Made by a program: the position numbers and the translations under genes. DNA of 64,000 bases from JADJSS01 sp964490845 (GTDB lineage Bacteria; Bacteroidota; Bacteroidia; Chitinophagales; JADIYW01). The notes under the pieces were generated by a model. The model ran no database searches. It was not told the DNA's origin and was given only the letters and a program-made list of their open reading frames with translations. Positions 35,123-45,500 of the stretch are shown here, in pieces. Position 1 is the first letter of the stretch. Each line of letters starts with the position of its first letter. The stretch covers positions 186,001 to 250,000 of the forward strand of contig CAZBED010000002.1 in assembly GCA_964490845.1 (NCBI GenBank), read 5' to 3'.

Positions 35123-38100
35123 TTATTTCAGCATAACTTTTGCTGCTTTAGTCGAGTTGCCGTCATTAAAGGTGATGAGGTACATGCCAGCCGCATTGCC
35201 TGAAATATCAAGAACAAACTCTTTCGTATTTGGAGCAATCGTTGCAGTCTTTACTTCCGCGCCCAACATATTATATACTGCCACTTTCACATTGGTCATC
35301 CACGGTGCATCTGTACGAATTAATAATTTGCCATCGGTTGGATTAGGATACAACATAATATTCTTGCTGATATCTTTCTGCTGGATGGAAGTGGACTGAC
35401 ATTGTGTAAGGACAGTCACTGTATGTGTGCTGTGTGTCATTTCCAGTGGCCCTTGTACCGGGAATTCAACTACAGAATCTCTTTGTTCAGCCAGGCTCGG
35501 CCCGGCAACAGTTGGATTGTAATCAGATACTCTTATGGAAACAGCTGCCGAGAAATCACAGAAATCTCCGTTTGCATCCGAGTGTGCCACGAAGAAGTCG
35601 CTCGGAGACGAACCAAATGAACCATATCCTGTGATAAGGCTGCTGCCATCCTGTAAGATAGCTGACCCCTGCAGGAACTCACTGCCTGTAGTTCCCCAGC
35701 TCTTCGCCCATATTATACTGCCATCCGCAGAATTAACTTTGAATAAGAGGCCTTGTTCTCCATTGCCAAACGCATTGGATTGTCCGGCAACTACCAGATT
35801 ACCATCTGTCTGATCTACATTTAATCCATTAACGGCCGTTGTTGAATCACCACCATATACTTTAGACCAGGCTATGCTCAGGTTTTCCGGATTTAAGGCA
35901 GTGATGTAGATATTATTTCTGTTGGGGCCGCTGGTATTTCCCGTAATACCGGAGAAAATCAGCTTGTCGTTTGTGTATGTTACAAATCGTCCGTCATCAT
36001 CGCCACCGGAGCCAATCAACAACTGACCCTGTACAACACCGGAAGGATCAACAGCGACAAAATAACCATCCCGCATTCCGGCGGTTCCGGCATCAGAACT
36101 GCCACATACAAAATATCCCAGTCCCGGAATTTCAACAGCCCTCAGAGCCGCATCATTGCCAAATGGTGTTCCAAAAGTTTTCATCCACTGAGGCCCGCCT
36201 TGTCCGCTGAATTTTACAGCAAACATATTATTATGGTTGTTATCGCCATTTGCTTGTGTCTGACCTACAATCAGAAAACCAGAATCACTGGTGGCAATGA
36301 CATCATTGGCATATTCCACTAAACTGTCAAATCCTAAGACGATACTACCCATATATGTTCCAGCCGTATCAATCAACGAAACGCTGATATCACTCTTCCC
36401 TGATGTAGAATAGCTGTTGGTGGTTCCTGCAACAAATACACCGTCATTTGTTTTACTAACCGTTAGCGCTCTTCCAATCTCCAGTGCTGAACCGCCAAAC
36501 TGTACCTGCCATAACGGATTGCCAACGGTATCCACTTTCACCAGGAATTGATCATAACTTCCCGCACCCGTAAGGCTTGTACTGCCACATACATAGGCAG
36601 AAAAATCACCTAACGCGATATTGTTACCATAATCATCTGCGCCTAAATCATATGCTTTAAAACTTGTTGGAAGATGCTGTCCGGAAGTAGACAGGAAATT
36701 AGCAACCAGGGATCTGTTAGATGCCGCGGTGAACGTATAGCTGGAGTTGGTGCTCACCTCTGACCCGTTTTCTGTCCAGTTCACAAAACTATATCCGCTG
36801 TTAGCCGTTGCCGATACTGTCACGCTGCTGCCGCTTGTTACTGTTCCTCCACCGGAAGTTGTACCGCCGGCCGGAGGATTAGAGGAAGTATTGATGTTAT
36901 AAGTAATAGCATTAAAATTCGCTACCAGTGTCCTGTCAGAAGCAATGGAGAAGGTATAGCTTGTGTTGTTACTCACTTCTGAACCGTTTTCTGTCCAGTT
37001 CACAAAAGTATAATCACTATTAACAGTAGCCGTTACCGTTACGCTGGTGCCGTTAGAATATGTGCCGCCTCCGGAGGTAGTGCCGCCCGCAAGCGGATTA
37101 GAAGAGGTAGACACAGTATATGTAGCTATAAAATTAGCCACCAGGTTTTTGTTGGAAGAAATCGTAAAGGTATAACTTGAATTAGTGCTTACTTCAGTCC
37201 CGTTATCTGTCCAATTCACAAAAGTAAATCCGCTGTTGGCCGTTGCTGTTACTGTTACACTGCTGCCGGTTGAATAAGTTCCACCTCCGGAAGTTGTACC
37301 TGCTCCGATAGGGTTGGAGGAAGTAGACACTGTATACTCACTTGCACTTGTACTGCACTCTGTAAGTACCGTGACTGTATGTGTGCTGTGTGTCATTTCC
37401 AATGGTCCCTGAACAGGGAATTCAACAACTGAATCTCTTTGTGCGACAAGACTTGGGCCGGCAACGGTAGGAAAATAATCCGAAGCCCTCATCGTGGTGT
37501 TAGCTGAAAAATTACAAAAATCTCCGTTGGCATCAGAGTGAGCAATATAGAAATCGCTTGGTGACGAACCAAATGAACCAAATCCTGCAATGAGGTTAGT
37601 GCCGTCATCCAGCATTTCAGAACCCTGTAAAAATTGATCACCGGAAGCACCCCATGTCTTTGCCCACACTACACTTCCATCTGTCGGGTTAACCTTAAAC
37701 AAGAGACCTTGTTCGCCATTGCCAAACCTGTTGGATTGTCCTCCAACCACCAGATTACCATCCATCGGGTCGGTATGTAAACCATTTATCGCGGTAGCGG
37801 AATCACCGCCATATACTTTTGACCATGCTATGCTCAGGTCTTCAGGATTCAATGCAGTGATGTAAATATTGCTTCTGTTCGGGCCGCTGGTGCTACCGGT
37901 AATACCGGCAAAGATAAGTTTATTGTCCGCAAACGTTACAAATCGTCCGTCATCATCACCGGCGGTACCGATGAGCAACTGTCCCTGTAACACACCGTCA
38001 GGAGCTACAGCTACAAAATAACCATCGCGCATGCCGGCTGTGTTAGCATCAGAGCTGCCGCATATAAAGTAGCCTATCCCCGGAATCTCAACTGCTCGCA

Positions 38101-38680
38101 GCGCTATATCATCGCCAAAGGGAGTGCCAAAGGTTCTCATCCATTGTGGCGCACCTTGTCCGCTGAACTTCACAGCAAATACATTGTTATGGTTATTATC
38201 ACCGTTGGCTTGTGTCTGGCCAACAATCAGAAATCCGGAATCGCTGGTAGCAATGACATCATTGGCAAATTCCACCAGGCTGTCAAATCCTAAAACAATA
38301 CTACCCTGATAGTTTCCGGCTGTATCTATTAAAGAGACACTGATATCACTTTTTCCGGAAGTAGAATAGCTGTTAGTTGTCCCCACCACAAATACACCAT
38401 CATTAGTTCTGCTGACAGTTAATGCCCTTCCAATCTCGAGGGCTGCTCCGCCAAACTGGGCCTGCCACAACGGATTGCCTGCTGCGTCTACCTTGACAAG
38501 AAACTGATCATAGCTGCCCGCACCTGTCAGACTTGTACTGCCACATACATAGGCAGCGGCTTGCCCTTTGGCAATGTTGTTGCCATAGTCATCCCCACCC
38601 AAATCATACGATTTGAAAGATGTTTGTGCAAACAAACCGGTAACAGACAGGAATGAAAGAATGTAAAATAATTTTTTCAT
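35123..38680 (-). CDS. T9SS cargo protein, duplicated module with InlB-like repeats
   Basis: An 1185-residue secreted protein. I start it at the ATG giving MKKLFYILS with a signal peptide ending FAQ; the frame stays open 60 bases upstream. Layout: copy one of a propeller-like module (residues about 20-442), three repeats of about 75 residues of the InlB B-repeat / bacterial-repeat type (TTSGGG, SVTV, FVNWTENGSEVS; 443-671), copy two (about 672-1094), then a T9SS type A sorting domain with YPNPTDGKLLIR. The two copies align without a gap at a constant offset of 1956 bases. Surface or extracellular function unknown. Confidence 0.9.
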   Translation of the reverse strand: MKKLFYILSFLSVTGLFAQTSFKSYDLGGDDYGNNIAKGQAAAYVCGSTSLTGAGSYDQFLVKVDAAGNPLWQAQFGGAALEIGRALTVSRTNDGVFVVGTTNSYSTSGKSDISVSLIDTAGNYQGSIVLGFDSLVEFANDVIATSDSGFLIVGQTQANGDNNHNNVFAVKFSGQGAPQWMRTFGTPFGDDIALRAVEIPGIGYFICGSSDANTAGMRDGYFVAVAPDGVLQGQLLIGTAGDDDGRFVTFADNKLIFAGITGSTSGPNRSNIYITALNPEDLSIAWSKVYGGDSATAINGLHTDPMDGNLVVGGQSNRFGNGEQGLLFKVNPTDGSVVWAKTWGASGDQFLQGSEMLDDGTNLIAGFGSFGSSPSDFYIAHSDANGDFCNFSANTTMRASDYFPTVAGPSLVAQRDSVVEFPVQGPLEMTHSTHTVTVLTECSTSASEYTVSTSSNPIGAGTTSGGGTYSTGSSVTVTATANSGFTFVNWTDNGTEVSTNSSYTFTISSNKNLVANFIATYTVSTSSNPLAGGTTSGGGTYSNGTSVTVTATVNSDYTFVNWTENGSEVSNNTSYTFSIASDRTLVANFNAITYNINTSSNPPAGGTTSGGGTVTSGSSVTVSATANSGYSFVNWTENGSEVSTNSSYTFTAASNRSLVANFLSTSGQHLPTSFKAYDLGADDYGNNIALGDFSAYVCGSTSLTGAGSYDQFLVKVDTVGNPLWQVQFGGSALEIGRALTVSKTNDGVFVAGTTNSYSTSGKSDISVSLIDTAGTYMGSIVLGFDSLVEYANDVIATSDSGFLIVGQTQANGDNNHNNMFAVKFSGQGGPQWMKTFGTPFGNDAALRAVEIPGLGYFVCGSSDAGTAGMRDGYFVAVDPSGVVQGQLLIGSGGDDDGRFVTYTNDKLIFSGITGNTSGPNRNNIYITALNPENLSIAWSKVYGGDSTTAVNGLNVDQTDGNLVVAGQSNAFGNGEQGLLFKVNSADGSIIWAKSWGTTGSEFLQGSAILQDGSSLITGYGSFGSSPSDFFVAHSDANGDFCDFSAAVSIRVSDYNPTVAGPSLAEQRDSVVEFPVQGPLEMTHSTHTVTVLTQCQSTSIQQKDISKNIMLYPNPTDGKLLIRTDAPWMTNVKVAVYNMLGAEVKTATIAPNTKEFVLDISGNAAGMYLITFNDGNSTKAAKVMLK
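35399..36667 (-). repeat. Large module copy two
   Basis: 1269 bases, matching 37355-38623 with no net insertion or deletion (checked at four landmarks). Together with the first copy it flanks the InlB-like repeats. Confidence 0.85.
36668..37354 (-). repeat. Three InlB-like tandem repeats
   Basis: Three related units of about 73-76 codons each encoding TSSNP..GGTTSGGG, VTVTATANS and VNWTENGSEVS variants. This fits the bacterial InlB-type beta-repeat family. Confidence 0.8.
37355..38623 (-). repeat. Large module copy one
   Basis: 1269 bases, the partner of 35399-36667. It begins right after the signal peptide (TSFK) and ends at the Cys of VLTEC. Confidence 0.85.
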
Positions 38681-38708
38681 ATAACGTTTTTTAGAGTCAA
38701 CAATGCCA

Positions 38709-38741
38709 TAAAAGTACTTAATCTTTTGAATATCACACAAA
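38709..38741 (-). promoter_or_regulatory. Promoter of the duplicated T9SS gene
   Basis: On the minus strand TTTG (38738-38741), a 21-base spacer and TACTTTTA (38709-38716) give a good -33/-7 pair. The start codon follows 28 bases on. Confidence 0.6.
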
Positions 38742-38897
38742 TGTTGTAAAAAAAATGGTTTAATAAATTATCCATAGAAGTTTAAAATGGCTGTTGGCCC
38801 TCATAAAATTGATTTAAATCATTTTATAAGTTTTGGGCTCTGTTTAATTTAATAGATGATAAGCTAAAATCATCCTAAAACTAAACATAACATCCGG

Positions 38898-38905
38898 TAT
38901 CTTTG
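38898..38905 (+). promoter_or_regulatory. -7 box of the first YCF48-Fn3 gene
   Basis: TATCTTTG, an exact TAnnTTTG match, 34 bases before the ATG at 38940. No good -33 element. Confidence 0.5.
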
Positions 38906-38939
38906 TTTAAATTAACCGTTCAAATTCCTTATCATTTTT

Positions 38940-41900
38940 ATGTATCGCCTAAAAAATCTCTTGCTCCAACAATTTTATTCCCTGAGGCAAATGTATTTGA
39001 ATCCTGGTTATGCACGTATAGTGTTCTTTTTGCTATGTTGTTCTATTGCCTCTCAAATGGCATTTTCCCAACAATGGCATTCCACTGCTTATGTACCTCG
39101 CGGTCGGCATATTAATTCATTAAAGTTTTTAAGTCCGTATAAAATTTTATACGGTGGTGGCAATGAATTTTACGGTTCTCTTCAAGAATTATGGACATCC
39201 AACAACTTGGGATTAGAATGGGAAATTGGAATCATCACCCCTCCCGGACAACCCTGGATAAAATCACTTGCCTTTTCAGATACATTACAGGGGTATGCTG
39301 TTGGCGACTCGGCTACTATTTTAAAGACAGAGGATGGCGCCCACAACTGGACAGGCATCCCAAAGCCTATACAAAACAGGGAGTTTCATAAAATAATTTA
39401 TGTTACACCAAAAATTATGTTTATTGTAGGAGGAAGTATTCCTTATCCGGAAATTATTATAGGAGGCGGGCATGTTGACACTTTTCAGACAATAATAAAA
39501 AGCACGGATGGGGGAAATTCCTGGTCGGTGATGCTGGACAGGAAAGGATACTGGCTGAATGGTGTTGCCTTCACGGACTCCCTGCATGGAATAGCGGTCG
39601 GCGATAACGGAAATATTCTGAGAACAACCAACGGGGGCGATAACTGGACAACTATCAGTCCGCCAGTAGTGCGGGATTTTTATGCAGTATATTTTATCAA
39701 TGCCAATATTGGTTACATTGTAGGAGGAGGGCATACGCCGGTGACAAAGCGTACAATACTGCGTACAACAAACGGCGGAAGCTCCTGGTCTGTTCTGACA
39801 GACGAGTCCGGAGGCACATTAAAGGATATCACTTTTTCCTCTGCCACAACAGGCTATATCGTTGGTGACAGCTCTACTGTTTTAAAAACGTCTAACGCCG
39901 GGCTTAACTGGACAAAAGAAACGCTGCCCGGTGCTGGTCCAAATGAATCGTTTAATTGTGTTGAATTTAAAAACGACAACCTAGGGATGATTGGCGCAAA
40001 TTTTGGCCGATTGCACATTTATACTACTTCTGAATTGGCCACCACGTACACATTAGATGCAAATTATGTCGACTCCTTTCAGGTAAAATTTTCTGCAGGA
40101 ATCAACACTCATGATGAAATTGCCACATACGATTTTACTTATTCAATGGATTCAACATTCAGCTCCTATTCCAATACATTTTATATTCCGGAAAATATCA
40201 GAACCAATACATTGTCTATTAAAGAACTAACTATTACAGACAGTTTCCTGATTCCTGATACTACCTATTACTATTTTTTAAAAGTTCGCACGCTAGCAGG
40301 TATGTCGTACGGTGACACATTGACGTTCAGGACTACCAAAAGAAGATATACTTTTCAAACATTACCTGCCACGGCTATTACCTTTTCAAATGCTACCTTA
40401 AATGGCTTAACAGACAAACTTCCTACCGCGGCAAACCTTAGCTTTGAATATGACACCAGTCTTCTCTTCAGCAACGCAATTTCCGCTGTTCCATCCATTG
40501 TAAGCGACACTTTCTCTCATCTTATACTTGCACACCTCACGAACTTAGATTCAAATACTGTCTATTATTACCGCCTTAAAGGTGTTCAAAACAATATCAC
40601 CTATTACGGCGGGGTCCAAACATTTTTTACCGGTACTGTTTTTAAAACCTTACAAACACTTCCCGCCTCAGGCATCATTGATTCCACCGTTATTTTAAAT
40701 GGTATAATTGATAAATTCAGGCTGCCGGTTATCCTTAGTTTTGATTACGGCATCTCTTTATCTTTGGAAAATAACGCTCCATTTTATCCAACTTCATTCA
40801 ATGATACCTTACTCCACCATTTTTCCGCTACCATCAATAATTTACCGCCGAACACACAGTATTATTTCAGGCTGAAAGCACAAACCACACTGGGTACTTT
40901 TTACGGAGATATCCTGAGTTTCAGGTCAGGGTTAAGTTATACATATTTTTATACCGCTGATGCCACACGAATTACTGCGAACTCCGTTCAGCTCAATGCC
41001 AGGGCAAAGGGGCTCTCTACCCCTGCTGCACTCAGTTTTGAGTATGGCCTTACTCCTTCAATGGGTAGTTCAGTTATAGCCAATCCATCCGGTATTACAG
41101 ATACTGCCACCTATTCTATCACTGCTAACTTAACCGGATTGCAGCCTGACCGGTTTTATTTTTTCAGGTTAAAAGCGGTTAGTGGCGGCATAACTTTCTA
41201 TGGTGACACCAAACAGTTTTACACCGGTTCGTCTGAAATTCCAAATTGGGATTTTCAGTTTTGGAAAACAGATACTGTCAACATACCGGCCAACTGGAAT
41301 ATTTACACTGATGGATTTGAGCGCACCACGGGTAATACAGGGAATTTTGCATTAAAGTTGACAGGTACAACACTCGTAGCTAATGCTTCGATAGGAGATG
41401 GCTTTTACGGCGGGGTACCTATCAACGTTATCCGCCCCCCCGATTCACTGGTTGCTTATATGAATTACTCAGTAGATGCCGGAGATACCGCAGGTATAAT
41501 GTTGATGTTAAAGAAAAACGGACAGATAATATCAACCTCTTATTGTTTTGTTACGGGCAACTCCGCTAACTCATTTAAAAGAATGGCCTACAAAATAAAC
41601 TATGATGTGCCGGAAATACCGGATACTGTGCTAGTTTTTTTAGTCCCGACAATATCCATCTTTGAGACAAATAGCCCAAGTAACAATTTTCTTGAAATAG
41701 ATGACATCTCATTCCTCCCCGATAACACGACATTTCCAAACAGTAATTTTGAAGACTGGTTTGAATCGATTGTGGAGACCCCCTTATCTTGGTACACATT
41801 AAAATATATAGGACTCGACACAACCGACCCCACCAAGAACCATATGGTATCCAAAGTGTTTTTCGAGGCGCCTGATGATTTTGCTGCAGAAATCAGTAAT

Positions 41901-42569
41901 ATTAACTGGCCGTCAATCGGGATAATCAACGGAAGCCTTTCTACCAATAACGGCATTTTCACCAGCGGATTTGACGGTGGATTTCCGGTGAAAGGAAAGC
42001 ATAGGACGCTAAACGGATACTATAAATTTTTTCCGGCAAATGGCGATACCATGCAAATTGGTGTGGTCATGATGAAAGACCGACAGGATATTGGCCACGC
42101 CTTTTTCAAGGCAAGCGATACCGTTAGTGAGTTTATGCCTTTCAGCATTCCCATAGAATATTTTGACGATGCAAGTACAGTTATCCCAGATTCCGCCGTC
42201 ATCGGAATTGGGAGCAGTATACTTCGTAATCCTAAAGTAGGGTCCCGGTTAATCATCGACAAATTAAGTTTTGACGGATTCGTCTTAGGAATACCAAATA
42301 CCCACCCGGATTTATGGGAACTGGATGGATTGAAGATATACCCCAATCCCGCCAGAGACATACTCATTGTTGAAACTACTTCTGCCTCATCTAAGCCTTA
42401 TACCGTATCAATATATGGTATAAACGGCCAAATAGTAAAGTACGCAACAATTACCCCCGGCAACCATAACATTACTTTCAACGTAGGAGAACTGGCAAGC
42501 GGCAGTTATATTTTATCAGTATGTAGTGGGGCAAATATTGTTAGCAAGAAGATTTTTATTCAAAAATAA
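38940..42569 (+). CDS. Giant T9SS cargo: YCF48, Fn3-like, CBM-like modules
   Basis: A 1209-residue secreted protein. After a signal peptide (ending AFSQ; a start at 38991 gives a more usual signal) comes a YCF48-like propeller of BNR-type units (GNILRTTNGG, about residues 60-360). Then come four Fn3-like modules of about 95 residues each (FQTLPA..., ending YYFRLKA...GD). Two related CBM- or PCMD-like beta-sandwich domains follow (IPNWDFQFWKTDTVNIP; FPNSNFEDWFE), then a T9SS sorting domain (IYPNPARDILIVE). A tandem paralogue follows 25 bases downstream. The role is unknown; an adhesive or polymer-binding surface protein is a guess. Confidence 0.88.
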   Translation: MYRLKNLLLQQFYSLRQMYLNPGYARIVFFLLCCSIASQMAFSQQWHSTAYVPRGRHINSLKFLSPYKILYGGGNEFYGSLQELWTSNNLGLEWEIGIITPPGQPWIKSLAFSDTLQGYAVGDSATILKTEDGAHNWTGIPKPIQNREFHKIIYVTPKIMFIVGGSIPYPEIIIGGGHVDTFQTIIKSTDGGNSWSVMLDRKGYWLNGVAFTDSLHGIAVGDNGNILRTTNGGDNWTTISPPVVRDFYAVYFINANIGYIVGGGHTPVTKRTILRTTNGGSSWSVLTDESGGTLKDITFSSATTGYIVGDSSTVLKTSNAGLNWTKETLPGAGPNESFNCVEFKNDNLGMIGANFGRLHIYTTSELATTYTLDANYVDSFQVKFSAGINTHDEIATYDFTYSMDSTFSSYSNTFYIPENIRTNTLSIKELTITDSFLIPDTTYYYFLKVRTLAGMSYGDTLTFRTTKRRYTFQTLPATAITFSNATLNGLTDKLPTAANLSFEYDTSLLFSNAISAVPSIVSDTFSHLILAHLTNLDSNTVYYYRLKGVQNNITYYGGVQTFFTGTVFKTLQTLPASGIIDSTVILNGIIDKFRLPVILSFDYGISLSLENNAPFYPTSFNDTLLHHFSATINNLPPNTQYYFRLKAQTTLGTFYGDILSFRSGLSYTYFYTADATRITANSVQLNARAKGLSTPAALSFEYGLTPSMGSSVIANPSGITDTATYSITANLTGLQPDRFYFFRLKAVSGGITFYGDTKQFYTGSSEIPNWDFQFWKTDTVNIPANWNIYTDGFERTTGNTGNFALKLTGTTLVANASIGDGFYGGVPINVIRPPDSLVAYMNYSVDAGDTAGIMLMLKKNGQIISTSYCFVTGNSANSFKRMAYKINYDVPEIPDTVLVFLVPTISIFETNSPSNNFLEIDDISFLPDNTTFPNSNFEDWFESIVETPLSWYTLKYIGLDTTDPTKNHMVSKVFFEAPDDFAAEISNINWPSIGIINGSLSTNNGIFTSGFDGGFPVKGKHRTLNGYYKFFPANGDTMQIGVVMMKDRQDIGHAFFKASDTVSEFMPFSIPIEYFDDASTVIPDSAVIGIGSSILRNPKVGSRLIIDKLSFDGFVLGIPNTHPDLWELDGLKIYPNPARDILIVETTSASSKPYTVSIYGINGQIVKYATITPGNHNITFNVGELASGSYILSVCSGANIVSKKIFIQK

Positions 42570-42594
42570 CCGTACTCCGTATATTATAGTTCTT

Positions 42595-45500
42595 ATGAAA
42601 TCATCCACCGGCCCCAAACAGCAAAAGTTTCATCAATCCTTTCCGAGAGAGTCGACTTCATACTATCTTATTGTCTCTGTGCTATTATTTTTTTTAATCG
42701 CTACCGGGACTGCCAATGCTGAACAATGGTATCACACACACGTACCGCGGGGAAGGGAGGTGAATGCATTAAAATTTCTCAGCAATGATAAAATACTATA
42801 TGCCGGAGGCAATGAATTTAATGACTCACTTCAGGAAATCTGGGTATCACCGGACAGAGGTTTAGAATGGGAGAACGTAAACAATATATTGACACCACCC
42901 TGGTTAAAATCCATGGCATTCAAAGATACACTTACCGGTATTGCGACAGGATATACCGGTACAATCATAAAAACGACAAATGGTGCTGCTTCATGGGTAA
43001 AAATCCCAACACCCATCAACCGGCAGTTCAATAAAGTTATTTATACAAATCCGAATACACTTTATATCGCAGGCGGAAGTGTCCCGCGTTCGGATACCTT
43101 ACAAACCATTCTCAAAAGTATCGATGGCGGAAATACCTGGAGTGTTGTACTCGACAGGAACGGCTACTGGCTGCATGGTATCGCTTTTGCCGACAGCACC
43201 CATGGAACAGCCGTCGGAGAAGGCGGCACCATTCTTCGAACCACTGACGGTGGCATGCACTGGAACAGTGTAGCGTCGCCCGTTAACAGGTTCTGGAAAG
43301 CCGTAACCTTTATCAACGATACCATTGGATACTTGGTAGGCGGGCGTTCCGAATCAGGGGATTCGCTAAGTACCATATTACGCACTAACAACGGAGGCAT
43401 TTCATGGTCAGTACTTCGGGATGATGCCATAGGAATTTTAAACGATATCACCTTCTCACCCAATAAAACCGGTTATATAGTTGGCGACAAATCTGTGCTG
43501 TTAAAATCAACCGACCAAGGATTAAACTGGACGAGGGTAATGCTTCCGGATATGCAGTCATTCCAATCCTTTTACTGCGTATCCTTCAGAAATGACCAAT
43601 TGGGGATGCTGGGCGGGAAATACGGCGACCTGTATGTTTATACGCAAAGTACTCCCGCAATAGTATATGCCTTAGGCGCGAGATATGCGGACTCTTCAGA
43701 TTTGACACTGACGGCTGCTATACATACTCACGGAGAGAATGCCCGTTATAATTTCATGCTTTCTCTGGACAGTACTTTCATAAACGCCGGATATTTATCT
43801 TTCTACCCGTCTATGATTAACAGCAATAGCCTGATCATGGTTAGAGATAACTTTACAAACATCCAACTAATAAGAGACACTACCTATTATTATTGCGTGG
43901 AAGTCCATACCTTATCCGGAAAGATATATAGCGACACGCTTTCTTTCTCCACCCGTACGCCTGAGTTTACCTTTCAGACACTACCTGCCTCCGGCATTAC
44001 CACCTCTGACGCAATATTAAACGGCAAAATAGACCGTTATCCTTCTGACGCTACACTGAGCTTTGAATACGGAACCAGTCCGCAGTTAGGAAATGAAATC
44101 ACAGCAAACCCTGCCAGTATTAATGATACCTTATTACATCTTGTTTCCGGCGCTATCAATAATCTGGCGCCAAACACTCTTTACTATTACCGTTTAAAAG
44201 GAGTACATAACAACAAGCCATTTTACGGAAATATAGAATTATTTCTGAGCGGCAACCCGCTGCGGACAGATGAAGCAACGAATATCACAGATACATCTGC
44301 CACACTGAATGGGTTCATTAATAAATTAACAGTAAATGCCACCATTAAATTCGAATACGGAACTACGCTTGCTTTCGGAAATGAAACAAATGCCACACCG
44401 GCAATTGTTTCAGACACGCTGCCACATATTGTCAGTGCCGCACTATCCCATTTGACAAAAGGAAAAGTATATTATTTTCGATTAAAAGCTGAGCATGGTA
44501 CTGAAGTATTTTATGGTGAAACCAAATTGTTTTTTTCGGGTATCCCGTATAAACTATTTAATACCCTGCCCGCTACCAAAATCAATGACTCCACAGACGT
44601 TCTCAATGGTATCGTTGATAAATTTTATCAGTTGCCCGTTACGGTCAGTTTTCAATACGACACGACTCTTGCCCTCTCCAATGAATTACCGGCGGCCCCA
44701 AATTTTATAAATGATACACTCCTCCATACGGTTTCTTCCAGCCTGCTTCAAATCTTGCCGGATAAGCGGTATTATTTCCGGCTTAAAGGCACCACTCCGG
44801 TAAGTACATATATTGGCGAAACACTCACCTTCTACTCCGGAATTGTCCTGAAGGCCTTCAATATTCTTGATGCAACTGCCATTTCAAATAATTCCGCAGT
44901 TTTACACGGTGATATACAATTGTACTCAGGGCAGGTTTCGTTGAGTTTTGAATATGGAACTACGCCTTCCTTCGGGAATAGCGTTACTCCTGATCCATCA
45001 ATAATTTCAGATACCAATTACCATTCCTTTCAGGTCTCTTTAGACGGACTTTTAACGGACCAATTGTATTATTACCGCATAAAAGCCACGACTCCTACCG
45101 GCAGTATTTATTCTGATATCAGGCAGTTTTACACCGGTTCTTCAGAAATTCCGAATTGGGATTTTCAATATTGGAAAACAGATACTGTCAATATACCTAA
45201 ATACTGGAATTTTGTCGATGGGGTATTTGAACGCGTACCCGGGCATTCCGGTAATTATGCCTTAAAAATGACCCGAAAAACATTTGTCGTGAATGCCGTT
45301 GTCGGGGATGGTTTATTCGGAGGGGCGGCTATCAACGTAACGTCCAGGCCTGATTCTGTGGTGTTTTACCTGAACTATTCTGTCAACCCAGGCGATACGG
45401 CACTCTTCCTCTTAGTTTTATTGAAAGAGGGAAGGCCGCTTACTAAGGTGACGGAACCGCTTCCGTTTACAGCCATTACCGGTAACTCAAATGGATCTTT

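Noticed and set aside
36668..37354. Tandem repeats considered as a CRISPR array
   Set aside because: Repeats are about 225 bases, coding, and translate to InlB-like domains with no spacers.
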